Shown: positions 18,714-27,966, counted from the stretch's first letter. The stretch is 64,000 bases of DNA from Streptomyces sp. Ag109_O5-1 (GCF_003814875.1 NZ_RKQF01000001.1:9486001-9550000), one strand, 5' to 3'. Notes: generated from the letters alone by a model not told the origin. Translations and numbers: made by a program.

Positions 18714-20870
18714 GTGAGCAGCGAGAACGGGCAGGGGAGCGACGGCGCCGGAGGGGCGCCGCCGGAGCAGCTCGCGCTCATCCGGGAGAGCGTGCGGGAG
18801 GCCAAGGCGCCCCGGGCCAAGCCGCGTACCTGGCGGGGGGCCGCGCTCGCTGAGCGGCTGCCGGTCGCGCGGGTGCTCGTGGACAAGGGCGTGCTGCATC
18901 TCGACCGGTATTTCGACTACGCCGTCCCGGCCGAGCTGGACGCCGACGCGCAGCCGGGAGTGCGGGTGCGGGTGCGGTTCGGTGCCGGGCGGCACCGGGT
19001 GCGGGACGGACGCCGGGAGGGCGGCGGGCTCATCGACGGGTTCCTGGTCGAGCGGCTCGCCGAGTCCGACTACCCGGGACCGCTGGCCGCACTGGCCCAG
19101 GTCGTGTCGCCCGAGCCCGTGCTGAGCGAGGAACTGCTGCGGCTCGCGCGGGCGGTCGCCGACCGGTACGCGGGAAGTCTCGCGGACGTGCTGCAACTGG
19201 CCGTGCCGCCGCGCAGCGCGCGGGCCGAGAAACGCCCGTCGCCCGAGCCGTTGCCGCCCCCGTCCGTGCCGGACGCCGGTTCCTGGGCGCGGTACGAGCG
19301 AGGGGCCGCGTTCATCGAGTCACTGGCCTCCGGCGGCGCGCCGCGCGCGGTGTGGAACGCGCTGCCGGGACCCGGGTGGAGCGAGGAACTCGCCCGGGCC
19401 GTCGCCGCCACGCTGGCCTCGGGACGCGGCGCGCTCGTCGTCGTACCCGACGGGCGGGCCGCCGCGCGGGTCGATGCCGCGCTGACCGGGGTTCTCGGAG
19501 CGGGGCGGCATGCGCTGCTCACCGCCGACGCCGGCCCCGAGAAGCGGTACGCGCAGTGGCTCGCCGTCAGCCGCGGGTCGGTGCGGGCGGTGGTGGGCAC
19601 CCGGGCGGCCATGTTCGCGCCCGTACGGGACCTCGGACTCGTCGCCATCTGGGACGACGGCGACGACAGCCACAGCGAGCCGCACGCCCCGCAGCCGCAC
19701 GCCCGGGACGTCCTGCTGCTGCGCGCCGCGCTGGACAAGTGCGGCTTCCTGCTGGGGAGCTGGAGCTGCACGGTGGAGGCCGCACAGCTCGTGGAGAACG
19801 GCTGGGCGCGCCCCCTGGTGGCAGGGCGGGAACAGGTGCGACAGGCCGCGCCCCTGGTGCGGACCGTGGGGGACGGCGACCTCGCGCGGGACGAGGCGGC
19901 ACGGGCCGCGCGGTTGCCGACGCTCGCCTGGCAGGCCGTCCGGGAGGGGCTGCGGCACGGGCCGGTGCTGGTGCAGGTGCCCCGGCGCGGCTATGTGCCC
20001 CGGATGGCCTGCGACCGGTGCCGGGCACCCGCGCGCTGCCGGCACTGCGCCGGACCGCTGGAGGCACAGGACGCCGGGGTGCTGTGGTGCGGGTGGTGCG
20101 GACGCGAGGAGCGCGACTGGCACTGCCCCGAGTGCGGCGGCTTCCGGCTGCGCGCCCAGGTGGTCGGGGCCCGGCGGACCGCCGAGGAACTGGGGCGGGC
20201 CTTTCCCGCCGTGCCGGTACGGACCTCCGGGCGTGAGCATGTGCTGGACACCGTCCCCGGGGCGCCCGCACTGGTCGTGAGCACACCGGGCGCCGAACCG
20301 GTCGCCGAGGGCGGCTATGCGGCGGCCCTGCTGCTGGACGGCTGGGCCATGCTGGGGCGGCCGGATCTGCGCGCCGGTGAGGACGCGCTGCGCCGGTGGA
20401 TCGCGGCGGGAGCGCTGGTGCGGCCGCAGGGGGACGGTGGGACCGTGGTCGTCGTCGCGGAGCCGACGCTGCGACCGGTGCAGGCGCTGGTGCGGTGGGA
20501 CCCGGTGGGGCACGCGGTGCGCGAGCTGGGCGAGCGGGCCGAACTGGGCTTCCCGCCGGTGTCGCGGATGGCGGCGGTGTCGGGCCCGGCCGAGGCGCTG
20601 GCGGAGTTCCTCGGCGCGGCTGAACTGCCCTCGGACGCCGAGGTGTTGGGGCCGGTCCCGCTGCCCTTGGTGCGGGCCGGGGCACCCCGGCGGGTGGGTG
20701 CGCCGCCACCCGGGGAGCACTGGGAGCGGGCGCTGGTACGGGTGCCGCCGGGGAGCGGCGCCGCGCTCGCGACCGCGCTGAAGGCGGCTCAGGCCGCGCG
20801 GATGGCGCGGATGGCGCGGGGGAGCGGGGAGGCGGTGCGGGTGCGGGTCGACCCGCCCGACATCGGCTGA
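18714..20870 (+). CDS. priA: Actinobacterial PriA-like primosomal protein N', helicase motifs degenerate
   Basis: PriA restarts collapsed replication forks. GTG at 18714 gives 718 residues. The 3'-DNA-binding domain is intact (VARVLVDKGVLHLDRYFDYAVP), and the zinc region at 433-474 keeps eight cysteines (CDRC, CRHC, CGWC, CPEC). The ATPase core is degraded: where E. coli PriA has the Walker A GSGKT, this protein reads ALPGPGWSEE near residues 213-222. The DEEH-type box reads WDDGDDSH. Actinobacterial PriA proteins are often annotated as probable primosomal protein for this reason. It likely keeps a structural loading role. Confidence 0.88.
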   Translation: MSSENGQGSDGAGGAPPEQLALIRESVREAKAPRAKPRTWRGAALAERLPVARVLVDKGVLHLDRYFDYAVPAELDADAQPGVRVRVRFGAGRHRVRDGRREGGGLIDGFLVERLAESDYPGPLAALAQVVSPEPVLSEELLRLARAVADRYAGSLADVLQLAVPPRSARAEKRPSPEPLPPPSVPDAGSWARYERGAAFIESLASGGAPRAVWNALPGPGWSEELARAVAATLASGRGALVVVPDGRAAARVDAALTGVLGAGRHALLTADAGPEKRYAQWLAVSRGSVRAVVGTRAAMFAPVRDLGLVAIWDDGDDSHSEPHAPQPHARDVLLLRAALDKCGFLLGSWSCTVEAAQLVENGWARPLVAGREQVRQAAPLVRTVGDGDLARDEAARAARLPTLAWQAVREGLRHGPVLVQVPRRGYVPRMACDRCRAPARCRHCAGPLEAQDAGVLWCGWCGREERDWHCPECGGFRLRAQVVGARRTAEELGRAFPAVPVRTSGREHVLDTVPGAPALVVSTPGAEPVAEGGYAAALLLDGWAMLGRPDLRAGEDALRRWIAAGALVRPQGDGGTVVVVAEPTLRPVQALVRWDPVGHAVRELGERAELGFPPVSRMAAVSGPAEALAEFLGAAELPSDAEVLGPVPLPLVRAGAPRRVGAPPPGEHWERALVRVPPGSGAALATALKAAQAARMARMARGSGEAVRVRVDPPDIG

Positions 20871-21038
20871 CAGCGGGTGCGACCCGGTGCGGGGAAGGGA
20901 GACGGGTGCTTCTACGGCTGCCCTCCCGGATGCTTGCCGGGAGGGCGGAGGGCGGGCCGGTCGACCCTTCGACGGCCGTGGTGCGGATCGGCTGTTGCGG
21001 GGGACGTCTGTTGATGCGTACGTCAGCCGTTGGGTACG

Positions 21039-21584
21039 TCAGCCGTTGCGCGGGCCGGGGAAGGCTGTCGGCCTCGCCTCGTCGCGGAGGGTGGGGCTGC
21101 CCGCGGTCGGCTGGGTCGGCATGGAGCGGGCGGCCGGGACCGTCGGTACGGTGGGCAGGCCGGGGCCCACATTGATCGTGCGGGTGCCCGAGGGCTCCCC
21201 CGTCAGTTCGGCCTCGGTGGGCGCCGGCTGGGCCGCGGCGCGGCGGGCGCCGTAACGGCGGTGCACCGCCTGCTTGGTGACCCCGAGCGCGGAGCCGACC
21301 GCGTCCCACGAGAAGCCGAGTGAGCGGTCGAAGTCCACGGCGGCCGTGACCAGGGTTTCGACACTGTCCCGGAGTTCCTGGGCGAGTCGGACCGTCGGGG
21401 CGGGGGCGCGTCCGTAGACGACGAAGCCCGTGGACGGGCCCGAGCGGCGCGGGCGGTAGACGTTGCCCAACTGGGCCGTGAGCGTGCGCAGTGCGTCCAC
21501 CTGGCGGCGGACCCGCTCGATGTCCCGCACCAACAAGTGCAGGCTGGCCCGGGCCTGGGCGTCGTGGGTTGCGTGGTCGGCCAT
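21039..21584 (-). CDS. Small HTH-containing protein of unknown function
   Basis: A 181-residue protein, read from ATG 21584 because GAGAGG lies 4-9 bases in front; a TTG 6 bases further up is less likely. The N-terminal third is helical and may be a coiled coil (LVRDIERVRRQVDALRTLTAQ). The middle has a clear helix-turn-helix (SWDAVGSALGVTKQAVHRRYG, about 95-115) as in small phage-like or sigma-like DNA-binding proteins. The C-terminal 65 residues are Pro/Thr rich and look disordered. It faces away from fmt. Conserved between priA and fmt in streptomycetes, as I recall. Confidence 0.75.
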   Translation of the reverse strand: MADHATHDAQARASLHLLVRDIERVRRQVDALRTLTAQLGNVYRPRRSGPSTGFVVYGRAPAPTVRLAQELRDSVETLVTAAVDFDRSLGFSWDAVGSALGVTKQAVHRRYGARRAAAQPAPTEAELTGEPSGTRTINVGPGLPTVPTVPAARSMPTQPTAGSPTLRDEARPTAFPGPRNG

Positions 21585-21694
21585 GAACAAGCCTCTCGAA
21601 CCGGCGTTGAAAGGAATGGGCCGCGCGTATGCGGCCCGTTGTGGTCAACTCTCTCTTGACCAACGCGTGGGCGCTCCGCTGGTCACGGTGTGGG

Positions 21695-21718
21695 GGCGTA
21701 TGGGCATATGCGTACGCC
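21695..21718. promoter_or_regulatory. Nested palindrome between the HTH gene and fmt
   Basis: Arms GGCGTA (21695-21700) and TACGCC (21713-21718) flank a perfect GCATATGC (21704-21711). It lies in the divergent promoter region of the HTH gene and fmt, so it could be an autoregulatory operator of the HTH protein. A -10-like TAGACT for fmt is at 21826-21831. Confidence 0.35.
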
Positions 21719-21878
21719 GGGTGGCTCGCTGTGCACCACCCGATTCCTCTTCCACCCGCGCACCGCCCGTTCGCGGTTGACCGAGAGGTCGAGCGACCTG
21801 TGGGGGTTGGTTTTGGGATGCGGCATAGACTTGTGTGTTGCCCGTAAGTGACGCCGTCCGAGAGGCTCTCAGCCGCCC

Positions 21879-22811
21879 ATGAAGCTTGTCTTCGCCGGTA
21901 CCCCCGAAGTCGCCGTTCCTGCACTGGACGCTCTCATCGCCTCCGGGCGGCACGAGGTGGCGGCCGTGGTCACGCGGCCCGATGCACCGGCCGGGCGGGG
22001 GCGCAGGCTGGTCGCTTCTCCCGTGGCCGAGCGGGCGATGGAGGCCGGGATCGAGGTGCTGAGGCCGCTCAAGCCGCGGGACCCGGAGTTTCTGGAGCGG
22101 TTGGCCGCCATCGCTCCCGACTGCTGCCCGGTGGTGGCGTACGGGGCGCTCCTGCCGCGCGTCGCTCTCGACGTGCCGGCCCACGGCTGGGTCAATCTGC
22201 ACTTCTCGCTGCTTCCCGCATGGCGGGGCGCCGCGCCCGTCCAGCACTCCATCATGGCGGGGGACGAGATCACCGGCGCCTCCACCTTCCTCATCGAGGA
22301 GGGGCTCGACTCCGGGCCCGTCTACGGGACCGTCACCGAGGAGATCCGGCCCACCGACACCAGCGGCGACCTGCTGACCCGGCTCGCCTTCGCCGGGTCC
22401 GGGCTGCTCGCCGCGACCATGGACGGGATCGAGGACGGCACGCTCAAGGCCGTACCGCAGCCCGCCGAGGGGATCACCCTCGCGCCGAAGATCACCGTCG
22501 AGGACGCCAAGGTCGAGTGGACGACGCCCGCGCTGCGTGTCGACCGGGTGGTGCGCGGCTGCACCCCCGCCCCCGGCGCCTGGACCGTCTTCCGCGGTGA
22601 GCGGCTCAAGCTGATCCACGTCACGCCGGTGCCCGAGCGGACCGAGCTCGCGCCGGCCCAGATCGCCGTCGGCAAGAACAGCGTGCACGTGGGGACGGGG
22701 TCGTACGCCGTCGAACTGCTCTGGGTGCAGGCCCAGGGCAAGAAGCCGATGCGGGCCGCCGACTGGGCGCGCGGCGTGCGCATCGCCGCCGGGGAGACCC
22801 TCGGCGCCTGA
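21879..22811 (+). CDS. fmt: Methionyl-tRNA formyltransferase
   Basis: It formylates initiator Met-tRNA using 10-formyltetrahydrofolate. The 310-residue protein has the N-terminal Rossmann part (MKLVFAGTPEVAVPALDAL), the catalytic region VNLHFSLLPAWRGAAPVQ with its N-H pair, and the C-terminal OB-like tRNA-binding domain. It is complete at family length. rsmB follows after 82 bases, and the two probably share a transcript. Confidence 0.97.
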   Translation: MKLVFAGTPEVAVPALDALIASGRHEVAAVVTRPDAPAGRGRRLVASPVAERAMEAGIEVLRPLKPRDPEFLERLAAIAPDCCPVVAYGALLPRVALDVPAHGWVNLHFSLLPAWRGAAPVQHSIMAGDEITGASTFLIEEGLDSGPVYGTVTEEIRPTDTSGDLLTRLAFAGSGLLAATMDGIEDGTLKAVPQPAEGITLAPKITVEDAKVEWTTPALRVDRVVRGCTPAPGAWTVFRGERLKLIHVTPVPERTELAPAQIAVGKNSVHVGTGSYAVELLWVQAQGKKPMRAADWARGVRIAAGETLGA

Positions 22812-22893
22812 GCCCCCTTCTCAGCAGCGGCTTTCCGGCGTGCCCGGCGTACGCTGGAAGCCGCATCATTCCCGTACCCGGAGCACCTTTTAC

Positions 22894-24321
22894 GTGAGCG
22901 AGCAGTCCCGGCGGCCGCACAAGCCCGCCAAGCCCTACCGCCGTCCCCAGAAGGACCCCGTCCGCATCCTCGCCTTCGAGGCGCTGCGCGCCGTGGACGA
23001 GCGGGACGCGTACGCCAACCTCGTGCTGCCGCCGCTGCTGCGCAAGGCCCGGGAGAAGGAAGGGCCCGAGAAGTTCGACGGACGGGACGCCGCGCTCGCG
23101 ACCGAGCTGGTCTACGGGACGCTGCGCCGGCAGGGGACGTACGACGCGATCATCGCCGAGTGCATCGACCGGCCGTTGCGCGAGGTCGACCCGCCGGTGC
23201 TGGACGTGCTCAGTCTGGGAGTACACCAGCTGCTCGGGACCCGGATTCCCACCCACGCCGCCGTCTCCGCCTCCGTCGAACTGGCCCGGGTGGTGCTGGG
23301 CGACGGCCGGGCCAAGTTCGTCAACGCCGTGCTGCGCAAGGTCGCGCAGGACGATCTGGAGGGGTGGATCGCCCGCGTCGCGCCTCCCTACGACGACGAT
23401 CCCGAGGACCATCTCGCCGTCGTGCACTCGCACCCGCGATGGGTCGTCTCCGCGCTCTGGGACTCGCTGGGCGGCGGCCGCGCGGGGATCGAGGCGCTGC
23501 TGTCGGCCGACAACGAACGGCCCGAGGTGACGCTGGTCGCCCGGCCGGGACGGGCCACCGCCGAGGAACTGCTCGGCGAGGAGGCCGCCGTACCGGGGCG
23601 CTGGTCGCCGTACGCCGTGCGGCTCACCGAAGGCGGGGAGCCCGGCGCCGTCCCGGCCGTGCACGAGGGCCGGGCCGGTGTGCAGGACGAGGGCAGCCAG
23701 TTGGTCGCCCTCGCGCTGGCCAACGCTCCGATCGACGGCCCCGACCGGAAGTGGCTGGACGGTTGCGCGGGACCCGGCGGCAAGGCCGCGCTGCTGGCCG
23801 CCCTGGCCGCCGAGCGCGGGGCCGCGCTGCTCGCCTCCGAGAAGCAGCCGCACCGGGCCGGGCTGGTGGAGAAGGCGCTGCGCGGCAACCCGGGGCCGTA
23901 CCAGGTCATCGCCGCCGACGGGACGCGACCGCCGTGGCGCCCCGGCACGTTCGACCGGGTTCTGATGGATGTCCCGTGCACGGGGCTCGGCGCGCTGCGC
24001 CGTCGGCCCGAGGCGCGGTGGCGCCGCCGTCCGGAGGACCTCGACAACTTCGCGCCGCTGCAGCGCGCCCTGCTGCGCACGGCCATCGACTCGGTACGGG
24101 TGGGCGGGATCGTCGGCTACGCCACTTGCTCGCCGCACCTCGCGGAGACGCGCGCGGTGGTCCAGGACGTCCTCAAGCAGCGCCCGGACACGGATCTCGT
24201 CGACGCCCGTCCGCTGCTGCCCGGCGTGCCGGACCTGGGCGACGGTCCCGACGTACAGCTCTGGCCCCATCTGCACGGCACGGACGCGATGTATCTGGCC
24301 CTGATCCGACGGACCGGCTGA
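22894..24321 (+). CDS. rsmB: 16S rRNA (cytosine-5) methyltransferase RsmB
   Basis: It methylates C967 of 16S rRNA (E. coli numbering). GTG at 22894 gives 475 residues. A basic tail is followed by a NusB-like RNA-binding domain (about 25-165) and an m5C methyltransferase domain with the SAM motif LDGCAGPGGKAALLA. Both functional cysteines are present: C362 in DVPCTGLGALRRRPEARW and C412 in YATCSPHLAET. The start is marked by the upstream end of fmt and MSEQSRRPHKPAKPYRRPQK, typical of the genus. Confidence 0.95.
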   Translation: MSEQSRRPHKPAKPYRRPQKDPVRILAFEALRAVDERDAYANLVLPPLLRKAREKEGPEKFDGRDAALATELVYGTLRRQGTYDAIIAECIDRPLREVDPPVLDVLSLGVHQLLGTRIPTHAAVSASVELARVVLGDGRAKFVNAVLRKVAQDDLEGWIARVAPPYDDDPEDHLAVVHSHPRWVVSALWDSLGGGRAGIEALLSADNERPEVTLVARPGRATAEELLGEEAAVPGRWSPYAVRLTEGGEPGAVPAVHEGRAGVQDEGSQLVALALANAPIDGPDRKWLDGCAGPGGKAALLAALAAERGAALLASEKQPHRAGLVEKALRGNPGPYQVIAADGTRPPWRPGTFDRVLMDVPCTGLGALRRRPEARWRRRPEDLDNFAPLQRALLRTAIDSVRVGGIVGYATCSPHLAETRAVVQDVLKQRPDTDLVDARPLLPGVPDLGDGPDVQLWPHLHGTDAMYLALIRRTG

Positions 24322-24372
24322 CGGGCCGGGTGACGGGCCGGAAAAGAAAACTGCGAAAAAGTCCGGCGGCGA

Positions 24373-24400
24373 TGTCGAGAATCCGTCGCCGGCTCCGTTC
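24373..24400 (+). promoter_or_regulatory. Putative ECF42-type promoter of the DGPF-sigma operon
   Basis: TGTCGA at 24373-24378 is followed by a 17-base spacer and CGTTC at 24396-24400, about 52 bases before the DGPF gene. TGTCGA is the -35 element I recall for ECF42 sigma factors, which activate their own DGPF genes; the -10 fit (CGTTC against a CGTC-like box) is approximate. Confidence 0.55.
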
Positions 24401-24451
24401 CCGGGGTGAACGCGACCACAATGGGTCGCACCAGCACCGAGGAGAACCACC

Positions 24452-24874
24452 ATGGCGAAGTACCTGCTGCTGAAGCACTACCGTGGCGCCCCGGCCCCGG
24501 TCAACAACATCCCCATGGACAAGTGGACGCCGGAGGAGATCTCGGCCCACATCCAGTACATGAACGACTTCGCGGCCCGGCTGGAGAAGACCGGCGAGTT
24601 CGTGGACGGCCAGGCGCTCGCCCCCGAGGGGCAGTGGGTCCGGTACGACGGTGAGGGGCGCCCGCCGGTCACCGACGGCCCGTTCGCGGAGACGAAGGAC
24701 CTCATCGCCGGCTGGATGATCATCGACGTCGACAGCCATGAGCGCGCCGTCGAGCTGGCCGGGGAGCTGTCGGCCGCCCCCGGAGCCGGCGGCAGGCCGA
24801 TCCACGAGTGGCTTGAGGTGCGCCCCTTCCTGGCCGCGCCGCCCACCATCCCGGAGTGCGCCATCCATGGATGA
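24452..24874 (+). CDS. YCII-related DGPF-domain protein
   Basis: A 140-residue protein with a ferredoxin-like alpha/beta fold and the name-giving motif VTDGPFAETKDLIAGWMIID at about 72-91. Such proteins are regularly encoded next to ECF42 sigma factors and are thought to be their targets or partners; no catalytic activity is established. SD GAGGAG lies about 8 bases before the ATG. The last 8 bases overlap the sigma factor start, so the two are translationally coupled. Confidence 0.9.
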   Translation: MAKYLLLKHYRGAPAPVNNIPMDKWTPEEISAHIQYMNDFAARLEKTGEFVDGQALAPEGQWVRYDGEGRPPVTDGPFAETKDLIAGWMIIDVDSHERAVELAGELSAAPGAGGRPIHEWLEVRPFLAAPPTIPECAIHG

Positions 24875-26006
24875 GGCCCAGCTCAGGAGCCTCACACCGG
24901 GTGTGCTCGCCGTTCTCGTCCGCCGCGGAGCCGACTTCGCGGCGGCCGAGGACGCTGTCCAGGATGCGCTGGTCGAGGCGGTCCACAGCTGGCCCGCCGA
25001 CCCGCCGCGGGATGCGAAGGGCTGGCTGGTCACCGTGGCCTGGCGCAAGTTCCTCGACGCGGCCCGGGCGGACACCGCCCGCCGCCGGCGCGAGGACCGC
25101 GTGGACGATGAGCCGCCGCCCGGGCCCACGCCCTCGGCGGACGACACCCTTCAGCTCTACTTCCTCTGCGCCCACCCCTCCCTCACCCCGTCCTCCGCGG
25201 TAGCGCTCACCCTGCGCGCCGTCGGCGGCCTCACCACCCGCCAGATCGCCCAGGCCTACCTGGTGCCCGAGGCGACCATGGCCCAGCGCATCAGCCGGGC
25301 CAAGCGAACCGTCTCCGGCGTCCGCCTCGACCGGCCCGGCGATGTCGCCACCGTGCTGCGCGTCCTCTACCTGGTCTTCAACGAGGGCTACTCCGGGGAC
25401 ATCGACCTCGCCGCCGAGGCCATCCGGCTCACCCGGCAGCTCGCGGCCGCGATCGACCACCCCGAGGCGGCCGGGCTGCTCGCCCTCATGCTGCTCCACC
25501 ACGCCCGGCGCGCCGCCCGCACCGCGCCCGACGGCAGCCTGGTACCGCTGGCCGAGCAGGACCGCGGTCGCTGGGACACCGCGTCGATCGCGGAGGGCAT
25601 CGAGATCCTGCAGGCGGCTCTCGCCCGCGACCGGCTCGGCGAGTTCCAGGCCCAGGCGGCCATCGCGGCCCTCCACGCGGACGCGCCCACCGCCGAGGAG
25701 ACCGACTGGGTCCAGATCGTCGAGTGGTACGACGAACTGACACGCCTGACCGACAACCCGGTCGTCCGCCTCAACCGCGCGGTCGCCGTCGGCGAGGCGG
25801 ACGGCGCGCAGGCCGGCCTGGCCGCACTCGCCGAACTCGACGACTCCCTGCCCCGCCACACCGCGGTAGCGGCCCACCTGCACGAGCGAGCCGGGGACAG
25901 GCCGACAGCGGCCCGCCTGTACGCGGAGGCAGCCCGCAAGGCCCCCAACCTCGCGGAACGAGACCACCTGACCCGCCAGGCTGCCCGACTCAATGCTTAT
26001 CAGTAG
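24867..26006 (+). CDS. ECF42-family RNA polymerase sigma factor with C-terminal extension
   Basis: A 379-residue sigma factor. Region 2 is at about 1-75 (ADFAAAEDAVQDALVEAVHSWP), and region 4 is at about 105-165 (LRAVGGLTTRQIAQAYLVPEATMAQRISRAKRTV). About 200 further residues form a helical, TPR-like extension containing VFNEGYSGD, RLTRQLA and NPVVRLNRAVAVGE. The extension is the hallmark of ECF42; it takes the place of a separate anti-sigma factor, and none is encoded here. ATG at 24867 lies inside the end of the DGPF gene. Induction signals are not known to me. Confidence 0.92.
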   Translation: MDEAQLRSLTPGVLAVLVRRGADFAAAEDAVQDALVEAVHSWPADPPRDAKGWLVTVAWRKFLDAARADTARRRREDRVDDEPPPGPTPSADDTLQLYFLCAHPSLTPSSAVALTLRAVGGLTTRQIAQAYLVPEATMAQRISRAKRTVSGVRLDRPGDVATVLRVLYLVFNEGYSGDIDLAAEAIRLTRQLAAAIDHPEAAGLLALMLLHHARRAARTAPDGSLVPLAEQDRGRWDTASIAEGIEILQAALARDRLGEFQAQAAIAALHADAPTAEETDWVQIVEWYDELTRLTDNPVVRLNRAVAVGEADGAQAGLAALAELDDSLPRHTAVAAHLHERAGDRPTAARLYAEAARKAPNLAERDHLTRQAARLNAYQ

Positions 26007-26020
26007 GCGCCGTTCGGACG

Positions 26021-26075
26021 CGCCCCTTCAGAGGCGCGGGGAACTGCCCGCTCAGCCCCCACCCACCTGCAGCGA
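26021..26075 (+). repeat. Palindromic intergenic repeat, short subtype (copy F)
   Basis: CGCCCCTTCAGAGGCGCGGG then GAACTGCCCGCTCAGCCCCC and a C-rich tail, in the 136-base gap between the ECF42 gene and rpe. It carries a base change in the core (GCCCGC for GCGCGA) relative to copy B and keeps the leading CGCCCC/GGGCG hairpin half. Confidence 0.65.
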
Positions 26076-26142
26076 CCCCACAACCCCCACCACCCCCGAA
26101 CCCCACTCGGCCCAACCCGGCAGGGCATGGCACGCTTGGGGC

Positions 26143-26829
26143 ATGGCCGCGCAGATCAACCCCAGCATCCTGTCCGCCGACTTCGCCCGCCTCGCGGACG
26201 AGGCGAAGGCGGTCGAAGGCGCCGACTGGCTCCACGTCGACGTCATGGACAACCACTTCGTCCCGAACCTCACGCTCGGCGTGCCGGTCGTAGAGTCCCT
26301 GGCCCGTGCTACGGACATCCCGCTGGACTGCCACCTGATGATCGAGGCCCCCGATCGGTGGGCACCCCAGTACGTCGAAGCGGGTGCCTCCTCGGTCACC
26401 TTCCACGTCGAGGCGGCGGCCGCCCCGGTGCGGCTGGCCCGCGAGATCCGGGCGAAGGGCGCCCGCGCCTCCATGGCGCTCAAGCCCGCCACGCCCATCG
26501 AGCCGTACGAGGACCTGCTCCCCGAGCTGGACATGCTGCTGATCATGACGGTCGAGCCCGGTTTCGGTGGTCAGGCGTTCCTCGACATCATGCTGCCGAA
26601 GATCCGCCGTACCCGGGAGCTGATCAGCAAGCACGGACTGGAGCTGTGGCTGCAGGTCGACGGCGGAGTCTCGGCGTCGACGATCGAACGGTGTGCGGAG
26701 GCAGGAGCCGACGTTTTCGTGGCTGGTTCGGCGGTGTACGGGGCAAACGACCCGGCAGAGGCGGTACGTGCACTACGCACCCAGGCGGAGTCGGCCACCG
26801 CCCGGGCGTCGTGGGCGTGCGACCACTGA
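26143..26829 (+). CDS. rpe: Ribulose-phosphate 3-epimerase
   Basis: It interconverts ribulose 5-phosphate and xylulose 5-phosphate in the pentose phosphate pathway. ATG at 26143 gives 228 residues with the TIM-barrel signatures INPSILSADF, WLHVDVMDNHFVPN, CHLMI, MTVEPGFGGQAF and QVDGGVS, and the phosphate-binding VAGSAVYG. The frame is open upstream through the repeat, but the family N-terminus supports this start. Confidence 0.96.
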   Translation: MAAQINPSILSADFARLADEAKAVEGADWLHVDVMDNHFVPNLTLGVPVVESLARATDIPLDCHLMIEAPDRWAPQYVEAGASSVTFHVEAAAAPVRLAREIRAKGARASMALKPATPIEPYEDLLPELDMLLIMTVEPGFGGQAFLDIMLPKIRRTRELISKHGLELWLQVDGGVSASTIERCAEAGADVFVAGSAVYGANDPAEAVRALRTQAESATARASWACDH

Positions 26830-26931
26830 GGTACGGGAACGTGAACGGCTCCGATCAGGGCTGATCAAGTGCGCCGGATCTGCAAGGATGAACGGCGTAT
26901 CCAGAGTGTGAACAGCAGTGAGGAGATGGCC

Positions 26932-27951
26932 GTGTCGGGTATGTCGGCGGGCCGGTCAGCCATGCGGATGGGACCCGCTGAGCTGGTGCAGGCGGCGGCC
27001 ATGGCCCGCCGCTTCTACCTCGAGGGCAAGTCCAAGATCCAGATCGCTGAGGAGTTCGGCGTCAGCCGCTTCAAGGTGGCCCGGGTACTGGAGACTGCCC
27101 TCGAAAGGGATCTCGTACGCATCGAGATCCGTGTGCCGGCCGAACTGGACGCCGAGCGCTCCGACGCGCTCCGCGCCCGCTACGGCCTGCGGCACGCCGT
27201 CGTGGTCGAGTCCCCGGCCGAGGCCGAGGAGACCCCGGACCCGGAGAACCTCGGCGAGGTCGCCGCGGACCTCCTCGGTGAGCTCGTCAACGAGGGGGAT
27301 GTGCTCGGCCTGGCCTGGGGCCGGTCCACCATCCACATGGCGGCGGCGCTCGACCGGCTGCCGCCGTGCACCGTGGTGCAGCTGACGGGCGTGTACGACG
27401 CCGGGACCTCCGAGCGCGGCTCGGTCGAGGCCGTCCGGCGCGCCGCCCAGGTGTCGGGCGGCGACGCCCACCCCATCTACGCGCCGATGCTGCTGCCGGA
27501 CGCGGCCACCGCGGCGGCGCTGCGCAACCAGACCGGGATCGCCCGGGCCTTCGAGTACTTCGACAAGGTCACGGTCGCCTGTGTCTCCATCGGCTCCTGG
27601 GAGCCCGGCATCTCCACGGTGCACGACATGCTCAGCGACGAGGAGCGGGCGCACTACGCCACGCTCGGTGTCGCCGCCGAGATGGCCGCGCATCTCTTCG
27701 ACGCCGAGGGCCGCCGGGTCGGACGGGACCTGGGGGAGCGGTGCATCACGGTCAAGGCCGACCAGCTGCGCCGTATCCCCGAGGTCGTCGCGATCGCGGG
27801 CGGGCAGCGCAAGGCGGCCGCGATCGACGCGGTGCTGAGGTCGGGGCTGGTCACCAGCCTCGTCACCGACACCTCGGCCGCGGACTATCTGATGACGGCG
27901 GGCACCACGCCCAAGTCGACGCTGAACCGCTCCGACCCGGACGGTTCCTGA
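26932..27951 (+). CDS. SorC/DeoR-type sugar-binding transcriptional regulator
   Basis: A 339-residue regulator with an N-terminal helix-turn-helix (KIQIAEEFGVSRFKVARVLE, about 36-55) and a large sugar-phosphate-binding domain of the SorC class. Segments GLAWGRST, VVQLTGVYDAG and VAIAGGQRKAAAI match this class. GTG at 26932 is chosen because GAGGAG lies 7 bases upstream; GTG 26908 would add 8 residues and cannot be excluded. Being next to rpe, it may respond to a pentose phosphate and control nearby carbon genes, which is inference. Confidence 0.88.
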   Translation: MSGMSAGRSAMRMGPAELVQAAAMARRFYLEGKSKIQIAEEFGVSRFKVARVLETALERDLVRIEIRVPAELDAERSDALRARYGLRHAVVVESPAEAEETPDPENLGEVAADLLGELVNEGDVLGLAWGRSTIHMAAALDRLPPCTVVQLTGVYDAGTSERGSVEAVRRAAQVSGGDAHPIYAPMLLPDAATAAALRNQTGIARAFEYFDKVTVACVSIGSWEPGISTVHDMLSDEERAHYATLGVAAEMAAHLFDAEGRRVGRDLGERCITVKADQLRRIPEVVAIAGGQRKAAAIDAVLRSGLVTSLVTDTSAADYLMTAGTTPKSTLNRSDPDGS

Positions 27952-27966
27952 GGGAGAACGCGGCAT

